NCBI GenBank assembly: GCA_002413425.1
Contig: DHWY01000003.1
Location: 371,680 to 397,277, forward strand
Reading direction: 5' to 3'
DNA length: 25,598 bases
From: Candidatus Saccharibacteria bacterium UBA5170
GTDB lineage: Bacteria; Patescibacteriota; Saccharimonadia; Saccharimonadales; Saccharimonadaceae
A program made the position numbers and the translations under genes. Below, piece after piece: positions 1 through 7,375 of this stretch (its first letter is position 1; every line of letters begins with the position of its first letter). Under the pieces are notes generated by a model. That model ran no database searches, had not been told where the DNA came from, and saw only the letters and a list, made by a program, of their open reading frames with translations.

Positions 1-780
1 GATACCTCTAAGGGTGGCCTTGACGTGTTCGGTTGGTTCACTCTTCCGGTGAGTCCCTTGGCATTCTGGGTAACCCTTGTATTAGGGGCGGTGTCGCTGT
101 CGATACTTTACTTACTCGTCAAGGTCAATGAAGCTCAACGAGTCATTACCGTTAACTATGCCAAACGCGTCCAGGGTAACAGTAGCTACGGTGGTATTAA
201 GAGTATTTTACCGGTTAAGCTGATCGCAGCCGGTGTCATTCCCGTTATCTTCGCCGTCGCCTTTTTGTCGCTGCCAGCGTTTATCGGTCAGGTGTTGAAG
301 GCAACCGGCAACGCGTCGTTCCTTGATCTGGCAAATAACCTTATCCTTTGGTTCCAAACGCCTAAGCCAGGTGCGTTTATAGGTAACACCTTCCAGGCAT
401 TTATTTACCCATCTGCCTATTTCATATTGGTAATTTTGTTTACCTACTTTTACACTGGTATCGTCTTTAATGCCAACGAGATTGCCGAAAATCTCCAAAA
501 TCAAGGAGGCTTCATAGAAGGCATTCGACCGGGGCAACAAACTGAAGACTACTTAAGTCAAACCGTTAATCGATTAATCTTATTCGGATCACTCGTCCTG
601 GGTCTGATTGCCGTTATGCCATTTGCGGCTGAGTACTTGCTGTACAATGTTGCCGGTATTTCAAATAGCAACCTATCGGTTGGTGGAACAGGACTCCTGA
701 TCGTGGTTTCGGTTGGCCTCGAGGCGTTACGGCAGATTAATAGTCGTGCCTTGATGGTAACGTACGACGACTATCAATAA
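1..780 (+). CDS. secY: Protein translocase subunit SecY, C-terminal part (5' end outside window)
   Basis: SecY is the channel-forming subunit of the SecYEG translocon in the cytoplasmic membrane. The frame is open from base 1, so the gene begins outside the window and the GTG at 25 is not its start; 259 residues are visible, against about 430 for a whole SecY. Recognisable SecY features are the NEAQRVITVNYAKRV segment, the LPVKLIAAGVIPVIFA segment that opens a membrane helix, and the C-terminal GTGLLIVVSVGLEALRQI helix followed by a short cytoplasmic tail ending in YDDYQ. Several strongly hydrophobic helices are visible. The next gene starts 18 bases downstream on the same strand, so this is the end of the ribosomal/secretion superoperon. 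Family assignment is very secure. Confidence 0.96.
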   Translation, partial: DTSKGGLDVFGWFTLPVSPLAFWVTLVLGAVSLSILYLLVKVNEAQRVITVNYAKRVQGNSSYGGIKSILPVKLIAAGVIPVIFAVAFLSLPAFIGQVLKATGNASFLDLANNLILWFQTPKPGAFIGNTFQAFIYPSAYFILVILFTYFYTGIVFNANEIAENLQNQGGFIEGIRPGQQTEDYLSQTVNRLILFGSLVLGLIAVMPFAAEYLLYNVAGISNSNLSVGGTGLLIVVSVGLEALRQINSRALMVTYDDYQ

Positions 781-798
781 AGAGAAAGAATAACAAAT

Positions 799-1473
799 AT
801 GGCACTCGACATTCACTACGCAAAAGAACGCCACACCGGACGTTTAATTTTCACCATTATTCTTATCGCTCTCTTAGCTGCAACCGGCTGGTACGGTTAC
901 AAGTGGTACACGACGGGTGAAATTCCTTTTTCTTTCCCCATCGCCAGCGCTAATACGGCTGTCAGTGAATCAGCTGTCACACCGGCTCAAATCAGCAAGT
1001 ATAGCGCATTAGCAAGTAACCCGCGCTACATTCGCATTCCGTCACTTGACGTTGGCAATACTCGGGTTTTCCCCGTCAACCTAGACGCCAGCAACCAGGT
1101 CGAAACTACTCCCAACATTAACGACACCGCCTGGTACAAGAAAAGCGCCACGCCCGGCAGTGGCGGCGTCATGATCATTTCCGGCCATAGTATTGGCACG
1201 AACCATGACGGCGCCTTCAGCCGGCTCAAAACGCTTCAAGCAGGTGCTCAGATTGTTATTGAAAGAGGTGACGGCAAGGTATTGACGTATAAAGTCGTCG
1301 AAAACCAAAGCATGTCAATCGCAGAAGTGAATGCGACCGGCATGAAGAAAATGGGCCAACCGGTCGAAGACGGTGCTGAAGGCCTTAATCTGATAACCAC
1401 CGACGGCAAATGGGTGCCTCGACTGGGAACATTCGATCGACGTATTCTGGTGCGCGCAACGATTATCGATTAG
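799..1473 (+). CDS. Sortase-fold membrane protein lacking the catalytic cysteine
   Basis: This 224-residue protein has a cytoplasmic N-terminus, one membrane helix at about residues 16-33 and an extracellular sortase-like domain from about residue 75. The domain follows the class E/F sortase pattern: an RIPSLDV strand, TAWYKKSATPGSGG, the histidine motif ISGHSIG (His130), then NLITTDG and a terminal RRILVRA strand carrying Arg214/Arg215. Active sortases have Cys in the TLxTC position; here it is Thr201 (codon ACC), and the whole protein contains no cysteine. It is therefore probably not a transpeptidase in the usual sense, and may be a degenerate or binding-only homologue. It lies between secY and infA, where many bacteria have adk and map. 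Fold assignment is fairly sure; function is unknown. Confidence 0.82.
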   Translation: MALDIHYAKERHTGRLIFTIILIALLAATGWYGYKWYTTGEIPFSFPIASANTAVSESAVTPAQISKYSALASNPRYIRIPSLDVGNTRVFPVNLDASNQVETTPNINDTAWYKKSATPGSGGVMIISGHSIGTNHDGAFSRLKTLQAGAQIVIERGDGKVLTYKVVENQSMSIAEVNATGMKKMGQPVEDGAEGLNLITTDGKWVPRLGTFDRRILVRATIID

Positions 1474-1485
1474 CCACCATAAATA

Positions 1486-1513
1486 TTGACACATTTAGCG
1501 TATGCGCTATAAT
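1486..1513 (+). promoter_or_regulatory. Candidate promoter upstream of infA (distal)
   Basis: A consensus -35 TTGACA (1486-1491) is followed after 16 bases by a consensus -10 TATAAT (1508-1513). It lies just after the sortase-like gene and about 100 bases before infA, so the ribosomal genes may be transcribed from here as well as from a closer promoter. Confidence 0.7.
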
Positions 1514-1572
1514 AGAATTATTCAAATGACGCGGGTTAGACACACGAGCGTATATTTTCTTGAGATTGCCTG

Positions 1573-1601
1573 TTTACCTTTATCTCTCTTTGGTGTATAA
1601 T
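1573..1601 (+). promoter_or_regulatory. Candidate promoter of infA-rpsI operon (proximal)
   Basis: TTTACC (1573-1578), a 17-base spacer and a perfect TATAAT (1596-1601) stand 15 bases before the infA ATG. The leader would be only about 8-9 nt and holds no Shine-Dalgarno sequence. Confidence 0.65.
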
Positions 1602-1616
1602 CTACTACTGTAACTT

Positions 1617-1841
1617 ATGGCTAGTATTAAAGAAGTAATTAAATTGCAAGGGAAGGTAGTGGAATCACTGCCTAATACTCAATTTAAAGTCGAACTTGAG
1701 AACGGCCATAGTATTATCGCTCACATTTCAGGTAAAATGCGCAAGCATTATATCCGTCTTGTTCCAGGCGATAAGGTAGAAGTTGAGTTGACCCCTTACG
1801 ATCTTAGTAAGGGCAGAATCACCTTCCGCCTAAAGGATTAA
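1617..1841 (+). CDS. infA: Translation initiation factor IF-1
   Basis: A 74-residue OB-fold protein of normal IF-1 length. IF-1 binds the 30S A site during initiation in the cytoplasm. Diagnostic segments are KVVESLPNTQFKVELENGH, the HISGKMRKHYIRLVPGDKVEVELTPYDLSKGRI region and the C-terminal RLKD, all in IF-1 order. The ATG is preceded by a promoter but no Shine-Dalgarno sequence, so translation probably starts from a very short leader. It heads the rpmJ-rpsM-rpsK-rpsD-rpoA gene order typical of bacteria. Confidence 0.97.
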   Translation: MASIKEVIKLQGKVVESLPNTQFKVELENGHSIIAHISGKMRKHYIRLVPGDKVEVELTPYDLSKGRITFRLKD

Positions 1842-1871
1842 ATTAAGGGAAACAGGAGTTTTTGAACGCTT

Positions 1872-1988
1872 ATGAAAGTTCGTGCAAGTGTCAAAAAAAT
1901 CAGTCCAGATGACCAGTTAGTACGCCGCAAGGGTGTGCTTCGTATCATCAACAAGAAAAAACCTAAGAACAAGCAAAGGCAGGGTTAA
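1872..1988 (+). CDS. rpmJ: 50S ribosomal protein bL36, zinc-ligand-free form
   Basis: A 38-codon gene: it starts MKVRASVKKI, continues with VRRKGVLRIINKKK and ends KNKQRQG, the typical bL36 ends. A GGAG (1855-1858) lies 13 bases before the ATG. Ordinary bL36 binds zinc through a C-x2-C...C...H ribbon; here all those positions hold other residues (SPDD in the first pair, N and K later) and there is no cysteine at all. This is the C-minus type of bL36, expected to fold without zinc. It sits between infA and rpsM and stops 2 bases before the rpsM ATG, as in most bacteria. Confidence 0.95.
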   Translation: MKVRASVKKISPDDQLVRRKGVLRIINKKKPKNKQRQG

Positions 1989-1990
1989 GC

Positions 1991-2377
1991 ATGGCTCGAA
2001 TTGCAGGGATAGTAATCCCAGCTGACAAGCAAGTACAGACCGCTTTGACGTACGTGTACGGCATCGGTCCACACTTCGCATCGACCATCCTTGCGGCGGC
2101 CAACATTGAGCCGACCACTCGGGTGAAAGATCTCACCGAGGCTGAAGAACAACGTATTCGCGAGTTAATCGATACCGATTATACCGTCGAAGGCGACTTG
2201 CAGCGTCAGGTAACAAATAATATTAAACGCCTTAAGGATGTTAATGCTTACCGTGGCTTACGCCACAAAGCAGGACTTCCGGTACGCGGACAGCGTACTC
2301 GTACGAATGCACGAACTCGTAAGGGTAAGGGTGTCGCCGTGGGTGGAACTCAAAAGAAGGCCGCGTCTAAGACGTAG
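1991..2377 (+). CDS. rpsM: 30S ribosomal protein uS13
   Basis: 128 residues, close to the family norm of about 120. uS13 sits in the head of the 30S subunit and contacts the P-site tRNA. Visible signatures are the start MARIAGIVIP, the helix-two-turns-helix segment YVYGIGPHFASTIL, the RGLRHKAGLPVRGQRTRTNART motif (residues about 90-111) and a basic Lys-rich tail. It starts 2 bases after the rpmJ stop with no clear separate ribosome binding site, so translation is probably coupled to rpmJ. Confidence 0.98.
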   Translation: MARIAGIVIPADKQVQTALTYVYGIGPHFASTILAAANIEPTTRVKDLTEAEEQRIRELIDTDYTVEGDLQRQVTNNIKRLKDVNAYRGLRHKAGLPVRGQRTRTNARTRKGKGVAVGGTQKKAASKT

Positions 2378-2392
2378 AAAGGAATATAGATT

Positions 2393-2785
2393 ATGGCAGA
2401 AGCAAAAACGACAACTCGTAAGAAGCAGCGCCGATCAGTTCCTTCTGGTCAGCTTCACATTCAGGCAACGTTTAACAATACTATTGTGACGTTTACTGAT
2501 AAAAAAGGTAACGTACTGGCCGCTTCAAGCGCTGGTGCGACTGGTTTTAGAGGTAGCAAAAAAGGGACGGCCTATGCCGCACAAGTTGCAGCTGAAAAAG
2601 CCGCCGAAACCGTTAAAGGCCTCCATGGCGTTCATTCAGTCGATGTATTCGTCAAAGGCGTTGGTCTAGGACGTGATGCCGCGATTCGCGCAATGGGAAG
2701 CTTTGAGATTACCGTTGACAGTATCAAAGACGTGACCGGAGTACCACACGGTGGTGTTCGTCCACGTAAAGCGAGAAGGGCATAG
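2393..2785 (+). CDS. rpsK: 30S ribosomal protein uS11
   Basis: 130 residues, normal length. uS11 forms part of the 30S platform near the Shine-Dalgarno helix. The basic N-terminus (about residues 1-18) is followed by the uS11 core, including FNNTIVTFTDKKGN, the SSAGATGFRGSKKGTAYAAQ block and the C-terminal DVTGVPHGGVRPRKARR. An AAAGGA at 2378-2383 gives a 9-base spacing to the ATG. The gene is one of the tightly spaced ribosomal genes and stops 3 bases before rpsD. Confidence 0.98.
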   Translation: MAEAKTTTRKKQRRSVPSGQLHIQATFNNTIVTFTDKKGNVLAASSAGATGFRGSKKGTAYAAQVAAEKAAETVKGLHGVHSVDVFVKGVGLGRDAAIRAMGSFEITVDSIKDVTGVPHGGVRPRKARRA

Positions 2786-2788
2786 ATT

Positions 2789-3406
2789 ATGGCACGAGAT
2801 ACTTCCCCAATTGTTAAACAGAGTCGCCGTGAGGGCGTTGCCCTTCATCCAAAGGCGTACAAAATCATGGCGAAAAAGTCTGGAATTCCAGGTCAACACG
2901 CTAATGGTCGTCAAGGTAAGCCAAGTCTTTACTTGACGCAACTTCGCGAAAAGCAAAAAGTTCGTCGTACCTATGGCCTACTTGAAAAACAATTTGCCCG
3001 CCTTATGGTTGAGGCTGGCCGACGTGAAGGACTAGCGGGTGAAAACTTGCTACAGCTTCTTGAGCTACGTATGGACAACGCGATTTATCGCGCTGGCTTT
3101 GCCGTTAGCCGCCGCGCCGCTCGTCAACTGGTTGGACATGGACACTTTATGCTAAATGGCCGCCGCGTCGACATTCCATCAATCCGCCTCAAAGTCGGTG
3201 ATCAAATTGTTATTCGTCCAAAAAGTGCAAAATCAGGTTACTTTAGTCAAATTGATGACGTGGTAAAGAATTCAGTCCAAGGTCCGCTTAGCTGGCTAAA
3301 GAGTGACCACAAAAAATTGACCATTGCCGTAACTGGTTTACCAATGCGTACCGAAGCAGAAACTGATATTAACGAACAGCTAATCGTCGAGTACTACTCA
3401 CGTTAA
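2789..3406 (+). CDS. rpsD: 30S ribosomal protein uS4
   Basis: 205 residues, normal length. uS4 nucleates 30S assembly by binding the 5' domain of 16S rRNA. The N-terminal part lacks the zinc-binding cysteines seen in some bacteria (C-minus type) and contains PGQHANGR and LREKQKVRRTYGLLEKQF. An S4 RNA-binding domain follows at about residues 95-160 (RAARQLVGHGHFMLNGRRVD). The C-terminus ends in the usual VEYYSR. In many bacteria uS4 represses its own operon; no leader structure for that is evident here. Confidence 0.98.
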   Translation: MARDTSPIVKQSRREGVALHPKAYKIMAKKSGIPGQHANGRQGKPSLYLTQLREKQKVRRTYGLLEKQFARLMVEAGRREGLAGENLLQLLELRMDNAIYRAGFAVSRRAARQLVGHGHFMLNGRRVDIPSIRLKVGDQIVIRPKSAKSGYFSQIDDVVKNSVQGPLSWLKSDHKKLTIAVTGLPMRTEAETDINEQLIVEYYSR

Positions 3407-3424
3407 GGGTAAGGAGCCTACACT

Positions 3425-4348
3425 ATGACAAAAGTAATTCACAATCCAGCACTTGCAAGTATCGATGAGCACAGCGCATCGAGCGCAACGTTCGCAATTG
3501 AACCCCTTCATGCGGGTTACGGTAACACGCTCGGCAACAGCCTACGACGCGTGCTGCTCTCAAGTATCGAAGGCGGCGCAGTTGTGGCCTTTCGTATTGA
3601 AGGTGCCAGTCACGAATTTACCACTGTACCTGGTATTAAAGAAGATGTTGTTGACATCATGCTTAATCTTAAAAGCGTGCGTCTCAATGTTCATAGTGAT
3701 GAACCAGTCGAACTGCGTCTTGAGAAAAAAGGCGCAGGTCCAATTACGGCTGGTGATATCAAAACAACTGCTGACGTCGAGATTGTTAATCCCGACCAGG
3801 TGATTGCCACTATTGACGATCCAAAGAAATCAGTCGTGATGGATCTTGTGGTTGAAGCAGGCCGTGGCTACCGTCCTATCGAAGAATCAAGTACGAGCCG
3901 CGTCCACAGCGACATGATTGCGCTTGATGCTGTCTTTAGTCCAGTTCTTCGTGTCCGTTTCAAAGTTGCCAGCACTCGTGTTGGTCGCGAAACTAACCTC
4001 GACCGGCTACTTCTTAGTATCGAAACCGATGGTTCATTGACTCCACGTGAAGTATTTGAAGAAGCGGCTGCAATTTTGGTTAATCAATATACTGCTCTTG
4101 CCGGTTCGACAACAATCGAAGCTGCACCAGCACTTGGCCAAGACATTGACGACGAATCAAACGAGCTTAACACCTCTATTGAAGAGTTAAACTTGACTGC
4201 TCGCACCGCTAATGCATTGATCAACAACGATATCCGTACAGTTCATGACCTTGTTACGCTCAGCGAACAAGACCTGCGCGAACTTAAAGGTTTCGGATCA
4301 AAAGCACTTGATGAAGTAAAAGATAAACTAGCAGAACTGGAACTTTAA
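3425..4348 (+). CDS. rpoA: RNA polymerase alpha subunit
   Basis: 307 residues, close to the usual 310-330. The N-terminal dimerisation domain shows YGNTLGNSLRRVLLSSIEG (about residues 32-50) and VPGIKEDVVDIMLNLK. After an acidic linker, the C-terminal domain (about residues 240-307) has the helix-hairpin-helix DNA-binding segment NDIRTVHDLVTLSEQDLRELKGFGSKALDEVK. Both halves are intact, so assembly and UP-element binding should be possible. A GGAG about 10 bases upstream supports the ATG. rplQ begins one base after the stop, as in most bacteria. Confidence 0.98.
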   Translation: MTKVIHNPALASIDEHSASSATFAIEPLHAGYGNTLGNSLRRVLLSSIEGGAVVAFRIEGASHEFTTVPGIKEDVVDIMLNLKSVRLNVHSDEPVELRLEKKGAGPITAGDIKTTADVEIVNPDQVIATIDDPKKSVVMDLVVEAGRGYRPIEESSTSRVHSDMIALDAVFSPVLRVRFKVASTRVGRETNLDRLLLSIETDGSLTPREVFEEAAAILVNQYTALAGSTTIEAAPALGQDIDDESNELNTSIEELNLTARTANALINNDIRTVHDLVTLSEQDLRELKGFGSKALDEVKDKLAELEL

Positions 4349-4349
4349 T

Positions 4350-4739
4350 ATGCACAGACACAGTTATAGAGGTCGTAAATTTGGGCGCGAACGCGATCAA
4401 CGCCGCGCACTACTGAAAGGTTTGGCAACAAGCCTCGTTGAGCATGGCAAAATCGAGACGACTTTGCCAAAAGCCAAGGAACTAGTGCGTTATATCGAAA
4501 AAGTTATTACAAAAGCTAAAAAAGGCGACCTTCACAACCGCCGACAAGTTATCGCTGCACTTTCAACGCAAGCGATGGCCTTCAAACTGGTTGATGAGAT
4601 TGCCCCACAGCTAAAAGGCCGCACGAGTGGTCACGTACGGGTTGAACGTACGCGGGTTCGTGTTGGTGACGGTGCGCAACTTGCCACCATCGGCTTTGTC
4701 GATGAACTCAAGTCGGTACCTAAAGAGGAGGTTGCGTAA
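4350..4739 (+). CDS. rplQ: 50S ribosomal protein bL17
   Basis: 129 residues. bL17 lies near the exit tunnel of the 50S subunit. It shows the standard start MHRHSYRGRKFGR (canonical MRHRxxxxKLxR), then LLKGLATSLVEHGKIETTLPKAKELRR-like sequence, and GHVRVERTRVRVGDGAQLATIGFVDE at the end. There is no Shine-Dalgarno sequence of its own; the ATG comes one base after the rpoA stop, pointing to translational coupling. Its stop codon shares a base with the start of rplM (TAATG). Confidence 0.96.
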   Translation: MHRHSYRGRKFGRERDQRRALLKGLATSLVEHGKIETTLPKAKELVRYIEKVITKAKKGDLHNRRQVIAALSTQAMAFKLVDEIAPQLKGRTSGHVRVERTRVRVGDGAQLATIGFVDELKSVPKEEVA

Positions 4740-5179
4740 TGGTTAATGCTAAAACGTACTCACAAAAACCAAGCGAGATAACTCACAAATGGATTCTTAT
4801 CGATGCTTCAAGTGCGCCTCTTGGCCGTGTCTCGACTGTTATCGCTAAGTACCTGATTGGTAAGTACAAGCCTACCTATACTCCACACATGGACGCAGGT
4901 GACTACGTTGTGGTTATCAACGCCGAAAAGTTGATCGTGACAGGTGCTAAAGAGACTGACAAGAAGTACTACCACCACTCAGGTTATCCTGGTGGCATCA
5001 GGGACGAAAGTCTGGCTGAACTTCGTGTTAAATACCCCGAACGTATTATTATGGAAGCTGTAAAAGGTATGATCCCTCGTAACAAGTTGGCCGCAGAGCG
5101 CCTCAAGCGTCTCCGCGTCTTCCCCGGCGAGGCTCATACTCATACCGCCCAAACACCAGAGAAAGTTGAGATTAAATAA
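4739..5179 (+). CDS. rplM: 50S ribosomal protein uL13
   Basis: 146 residues, normal length. uL13 is an early 50S assembly protein. Diagnostic segments are the start TYSQKPSEITHKWILIDAS, GRVSTVIAKYLIGKYKPTYTP, GDYVVVINAEKLIVTGAK, the KKYYHHSGYPGG motif and AVKGMIPRNKL. A strong GGAGG lies in the end of rplQ and the start codon overlaps its stop (TAATG), so the two are coupled. It is followed by rpsI after 2 bases, the usual uL13-uS9 pair, here appended directly to the rpoA-rplQ operon. Confidence 0.98.
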   Translation: MVNAKTYSQKPSEITHKWILIDASSAPLGRVSTVIAKYLIGKYKPTYTPHMDAGDYVVVINAEKLIVTGAKETDKKYYHHSGYPGGIRDESLAELRVKYPERIIMEAVKGMIPRNKLAAERLKRLRVFPGEAHTHTAQTPEKVEIK

Positions 5180-5181
5180 TC

Positions 5182-5580
5182 ATGGCTGAATCTAAATATT
5201 TTTACGGATTAGGACGACGCAAGAGCGCCACAGCTCGTGCCCGACTTTTTGCCGGTAAAGGTAAAGTGACTATTAACGATAAACCAGCCAGCGAATACCT
5301 CAATGACAATACAGCATATCTTGCTGAAATCACTGATCCGCTTGCCCTCGTTAACAAACAAAAAGACTTTGACATCACCATTATGGTCAAAGGCGGCGGT
5401 ATTGCCGGACAAGTTGATGCAATCAAGCTGGCGATTGCTAAGGCACTCGTCGTTGGTTTTGTCGACCTTCGCGGTACTCTTAAAAAAGCCGAGTTCCTCA
5501 AACGTGACTCACGCGAAAAAGAACGCAAGAAATACGGCCTTCGTTCGGCTCGTAAGCGCGAACAATTCTCGAAGCGTTAA
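5182..5580 (+). CDS. rpsI: 30S ribosomal protein uS9
   Basis: 132 residues, normal length. uS9 contacts the P-site tRNA anticodon loop through its C-terminal tail. Visible signatures are YGLGRRKSATARARLFAGKG near the N-terminus, VKGGGIAGQVDAIKLAIAKAL in the centre, and the basic tail ending REQFSKR, whose final Lys-Arg is the conserved tRNA contact. It is the last gene of the operon: a strong terminator follows 10 bases after the stop. Confidence 0.98.
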   Translation: MAESKYFYGLGRRKSATARARLFAGKGKVTINDKPASEYLNDNTAYLAEITDPLALVNKQKDFDITIMVKGGGIAGQVDAIKLAIAKALVVGFVDLRGTLKKAEFLKRDSREKERKKYGLRSARKREQFSKR

Positions 5581-5590
5581 GACGCTACAA

Positions 5591-5633
5591 GATACAAAAA
5601 AATACCGTCAGAATGGCGGTATTTTTTTGTATC
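5591..5633 (+). terminator. Intrinsic terminator of the ribosomal operon
   Basis: A perfect 17-bp stem (5591-5607 pairs with 5617-5633) with a 9-base loop. The stem begins GATAC and closes with CCG/CGG; its right arm holds a run of seven T. The symmetry means it could stop transcription on either strand. Confidence 0.9.
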
Positions 5634-5682
5634 AACCAGTCATAATAATGAGGAGTATAATGAAAGAGTAAGGAGATTTATC

Positions 5683-6288
5683 GTGAATATACGCGCGCGT
5701 ACGGTCATTCTATCGGTCTTTATTGTTCTATTGCTTGCTGCCAGTTTGGCGGCTTTTTTCTTGTACGAAGCTGGACATGCTCCATCCCAAAATCCACCAC
5801 CTCAAACCCCCCAAACCCAGTCGCCTCAGACACAATTACCACAAACAAACCCTCAAACGACTGAACCAACCCCTATCCCGGTCAAAGTATTCTTCTCAAA
5901 GCATCCTGAATCAGATAATGACCCGTCTAAAACGTTTCCGGTTGACCGTACCTCGCCAGATTTGAACGTTGCCACCTATGTCATTAAACAATTATTAGCT
6001 GGGCCAACAACACAGGAGTCGTCAAAGGGCTATTTCAGTACTGTTCGTGTTCGGAGCGATGCCAGTAATTGTGATAATCGTGATTTTTCTATTATTATTC
6101 AAGGTGGTGTTGCAACCTTACGCTTCTGTCGTACATTTGACGCCATAGGCGTGATGTCAGATGGTCAAGCCCAAGAAACAATCATGGCTTCACTGCTACA
6201 ATTCCCGACTATAAAATCGGTGATTATTCTGACCAAAGACGGCAATTGTCAGTTTGATATGAGCGGCGAAAATCGCTGTCTTCAGTAA
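5683..6288 (+). CDS. Membrane-anchored GerMN-domain protein
   Basis: 201 residues from a GTG start supported by AGGAG at 5671-5675; a TATAAT at 5656-5661 gives a plausible -10. The protein has one N-terminal membrane helix (about residues 7-28), then a Pro/Gln/Thr-rich linker to about residue 66, then an extracellular globular domain. That domain has the GerMN pattern: a VKVFFSKHPES strand, VDRTSPDLNVATYVIKQLLAGPT, and later TLRFCRTF and SVIILTKDG. Four cysteines in the C-terminal half could form disulphides outside the cell. GerMN domains occur in spore germination proteins and in many cell-envelope proteins of non-sporulating bacteria; a role in the cell envelope is inference. Domain call is fairly confident. 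Confidence 0.75.
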   Translation: MNIRARTVILSVFIVLLLAASLAAFFLYEAGHAPSQNPPPQTPQTQSPQTQLPQTNPQTTEPTPIPVKVFFSKHPESDNDPSKTFPVDRTSPDLNVATYVIKQLLAGPTTQESSKGYFSTVRVRSDASNCDNRDFSIIIQGGVATLRFCRTFDAIGVMSDGQAQETIMASLLQFPTIKSVIILTKDGNCQFDMSGENRCLQ

Positions 6289-6334
6289 ATGCCGTCGTAC
6301 TCTCGTCACTACTGATGTATAATGGGAAATAACT

Positions 6335-7375
6335 ATGAGTAAACCTATAATTTTGACCGGTATCCGCGCTAATAATGACCTCACGATTGGCAACTATTTT
6401 GGTAGCATTCTGCCAATTATCGACATGGCCAAAAAACAATCTGAAAACTATCAAATCAACATGTTCATTCCTGATCTCCATAGCTTTACAACGCCAGTTA
6501 ATCATGATGAGCTCTACGGCCAAGTCTTACATAACGCCCGATTATTTGTCGCTGCCGGCCTTCCTATCGATAACGACAGCATCTATCTGTACCGTCAAAG
6601 CTATATTCCTGCCCACAGCGAATTAACTTGGATTCTCGATTGTTTTACCGGCTTCGGTGAAATGAGTCGCATGATACAGTTTAAGGACAAATCTAGTTCT
6701 ATCGGTGACGACAGGACGAGTGTCGGACTATTCAACTACCCAGTGCTTATGGCGGCCGACATTCTGCTTTACAACGCCAAATACGTCCCAGTAGGGGATG
6801 ACCAATCCCAGCATCTCGAATTTACTCGCGATATCGCTGAGCGCTTAAATCGACGGTTCGGAGATATCTTAACCGTTCCGGAACCAGTCAAAGCGCAACA
6901 TGAGTTTTTTGGTAGCGACCAAGGTTTACGTATCAAAGACCTGGTCGATCCGACTAAAAAAATGAGTAAGAGTGACGAGTCGACGCGTGGTGTTATTTTC
7001 CTCGGTGACGATCCAAAAGCGGCTGCCAAAAAAATCATGGGTGCAACGACCGATGACAAGGCCGAAATTCACTTTGACCGCGACAACCAACCCGGTATCA
7101 GCAACCTCCTCGAGATTCTCTCTCTCTTGCAAGGTGTCACCTTGCAACGAGTGGTGGAGCAGTTCGAAGGACAAACCAGCTACGGTGATTTTAAGTCTAT
7201 CGTCGCCAGTGAGGTCGAGATGTTTCTTACCAACTTCCAGACTCAACTCTCAGAGGTTGACGATAGTACCGTGATTGCCAAGTTAGAGCAATCAGAGCGT
7301 GACCTTGCACTCACGGCTAACGCGACACTGCTTCGTGTCCAACAGGCTGTCGGACTGCGACCAAAGGTTAATTAA
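6335..7375 (+). CDS. trpS: Tryptophan--tRNA ligase
   Basis: 346 residues, normal for a bacterial TrpRS, a class I aminoacyl-tRNA synthetase that charges tRNA-Trp in the cytoplasm. The HIGH-type motif appears as TIGN (residues 17-20) and the KMSKS loop as KKMSKSD (Lys209-Ser213). GLFNYPVLMAADILLY and VGDDQSQHLEFTRDIAERLN are typical TrpRS core segments. A TATAAT at 6318-6323 lies 11 bases before the ATG and there is no Shine-Dalgarno sequence, so the leader is only a few bases. The stop overlaps the next start (TAATG). Its substrate tRNA-Trp is also in this window, at 18698-18772. Confidence 0.97.
   Translation: MSKPIILTGIRANNDLTIGNYFGSILPIIDMAKKQSENYQINMFIPDLHSFTTPVNHDELYGQVLHNARLFVAAGLPIDNDSIYLYRQSYIPAHSELTWILDCFTGFGEMSRMIQFKDKSSSIGDDRTSVGLFNYPVLMAADILLYNAKYVPVGDDQSQHLEFTRDIAERLNRRFGDILTVPEPVKAQHEFFGSDQGLRIKDLVDPTKKMSKSDESTRGVIFLGDDPKAAAKKIMGATTDDKAEIHFDRDNQPGISNLLEILSLLQGVTLQRVVEQFEGQTSYGDFKSIVASEVEMFLTNFQTQLSEVDDSTVIAKLEQSERDLALTANATLLRVQQAVGLRPKVN

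Noticed and set aside
1527..1601. A 24-codon leader frame between the two infA promoters
   Set aside because: No ribosome binding site, and it ends inside the second -10 box; too short to support as a gene.
6224..6523. Antisense open frames over trpS and other core genes
   Set aside because: They mirror strongly supported genes on the other strand and lack recognisable protein features.
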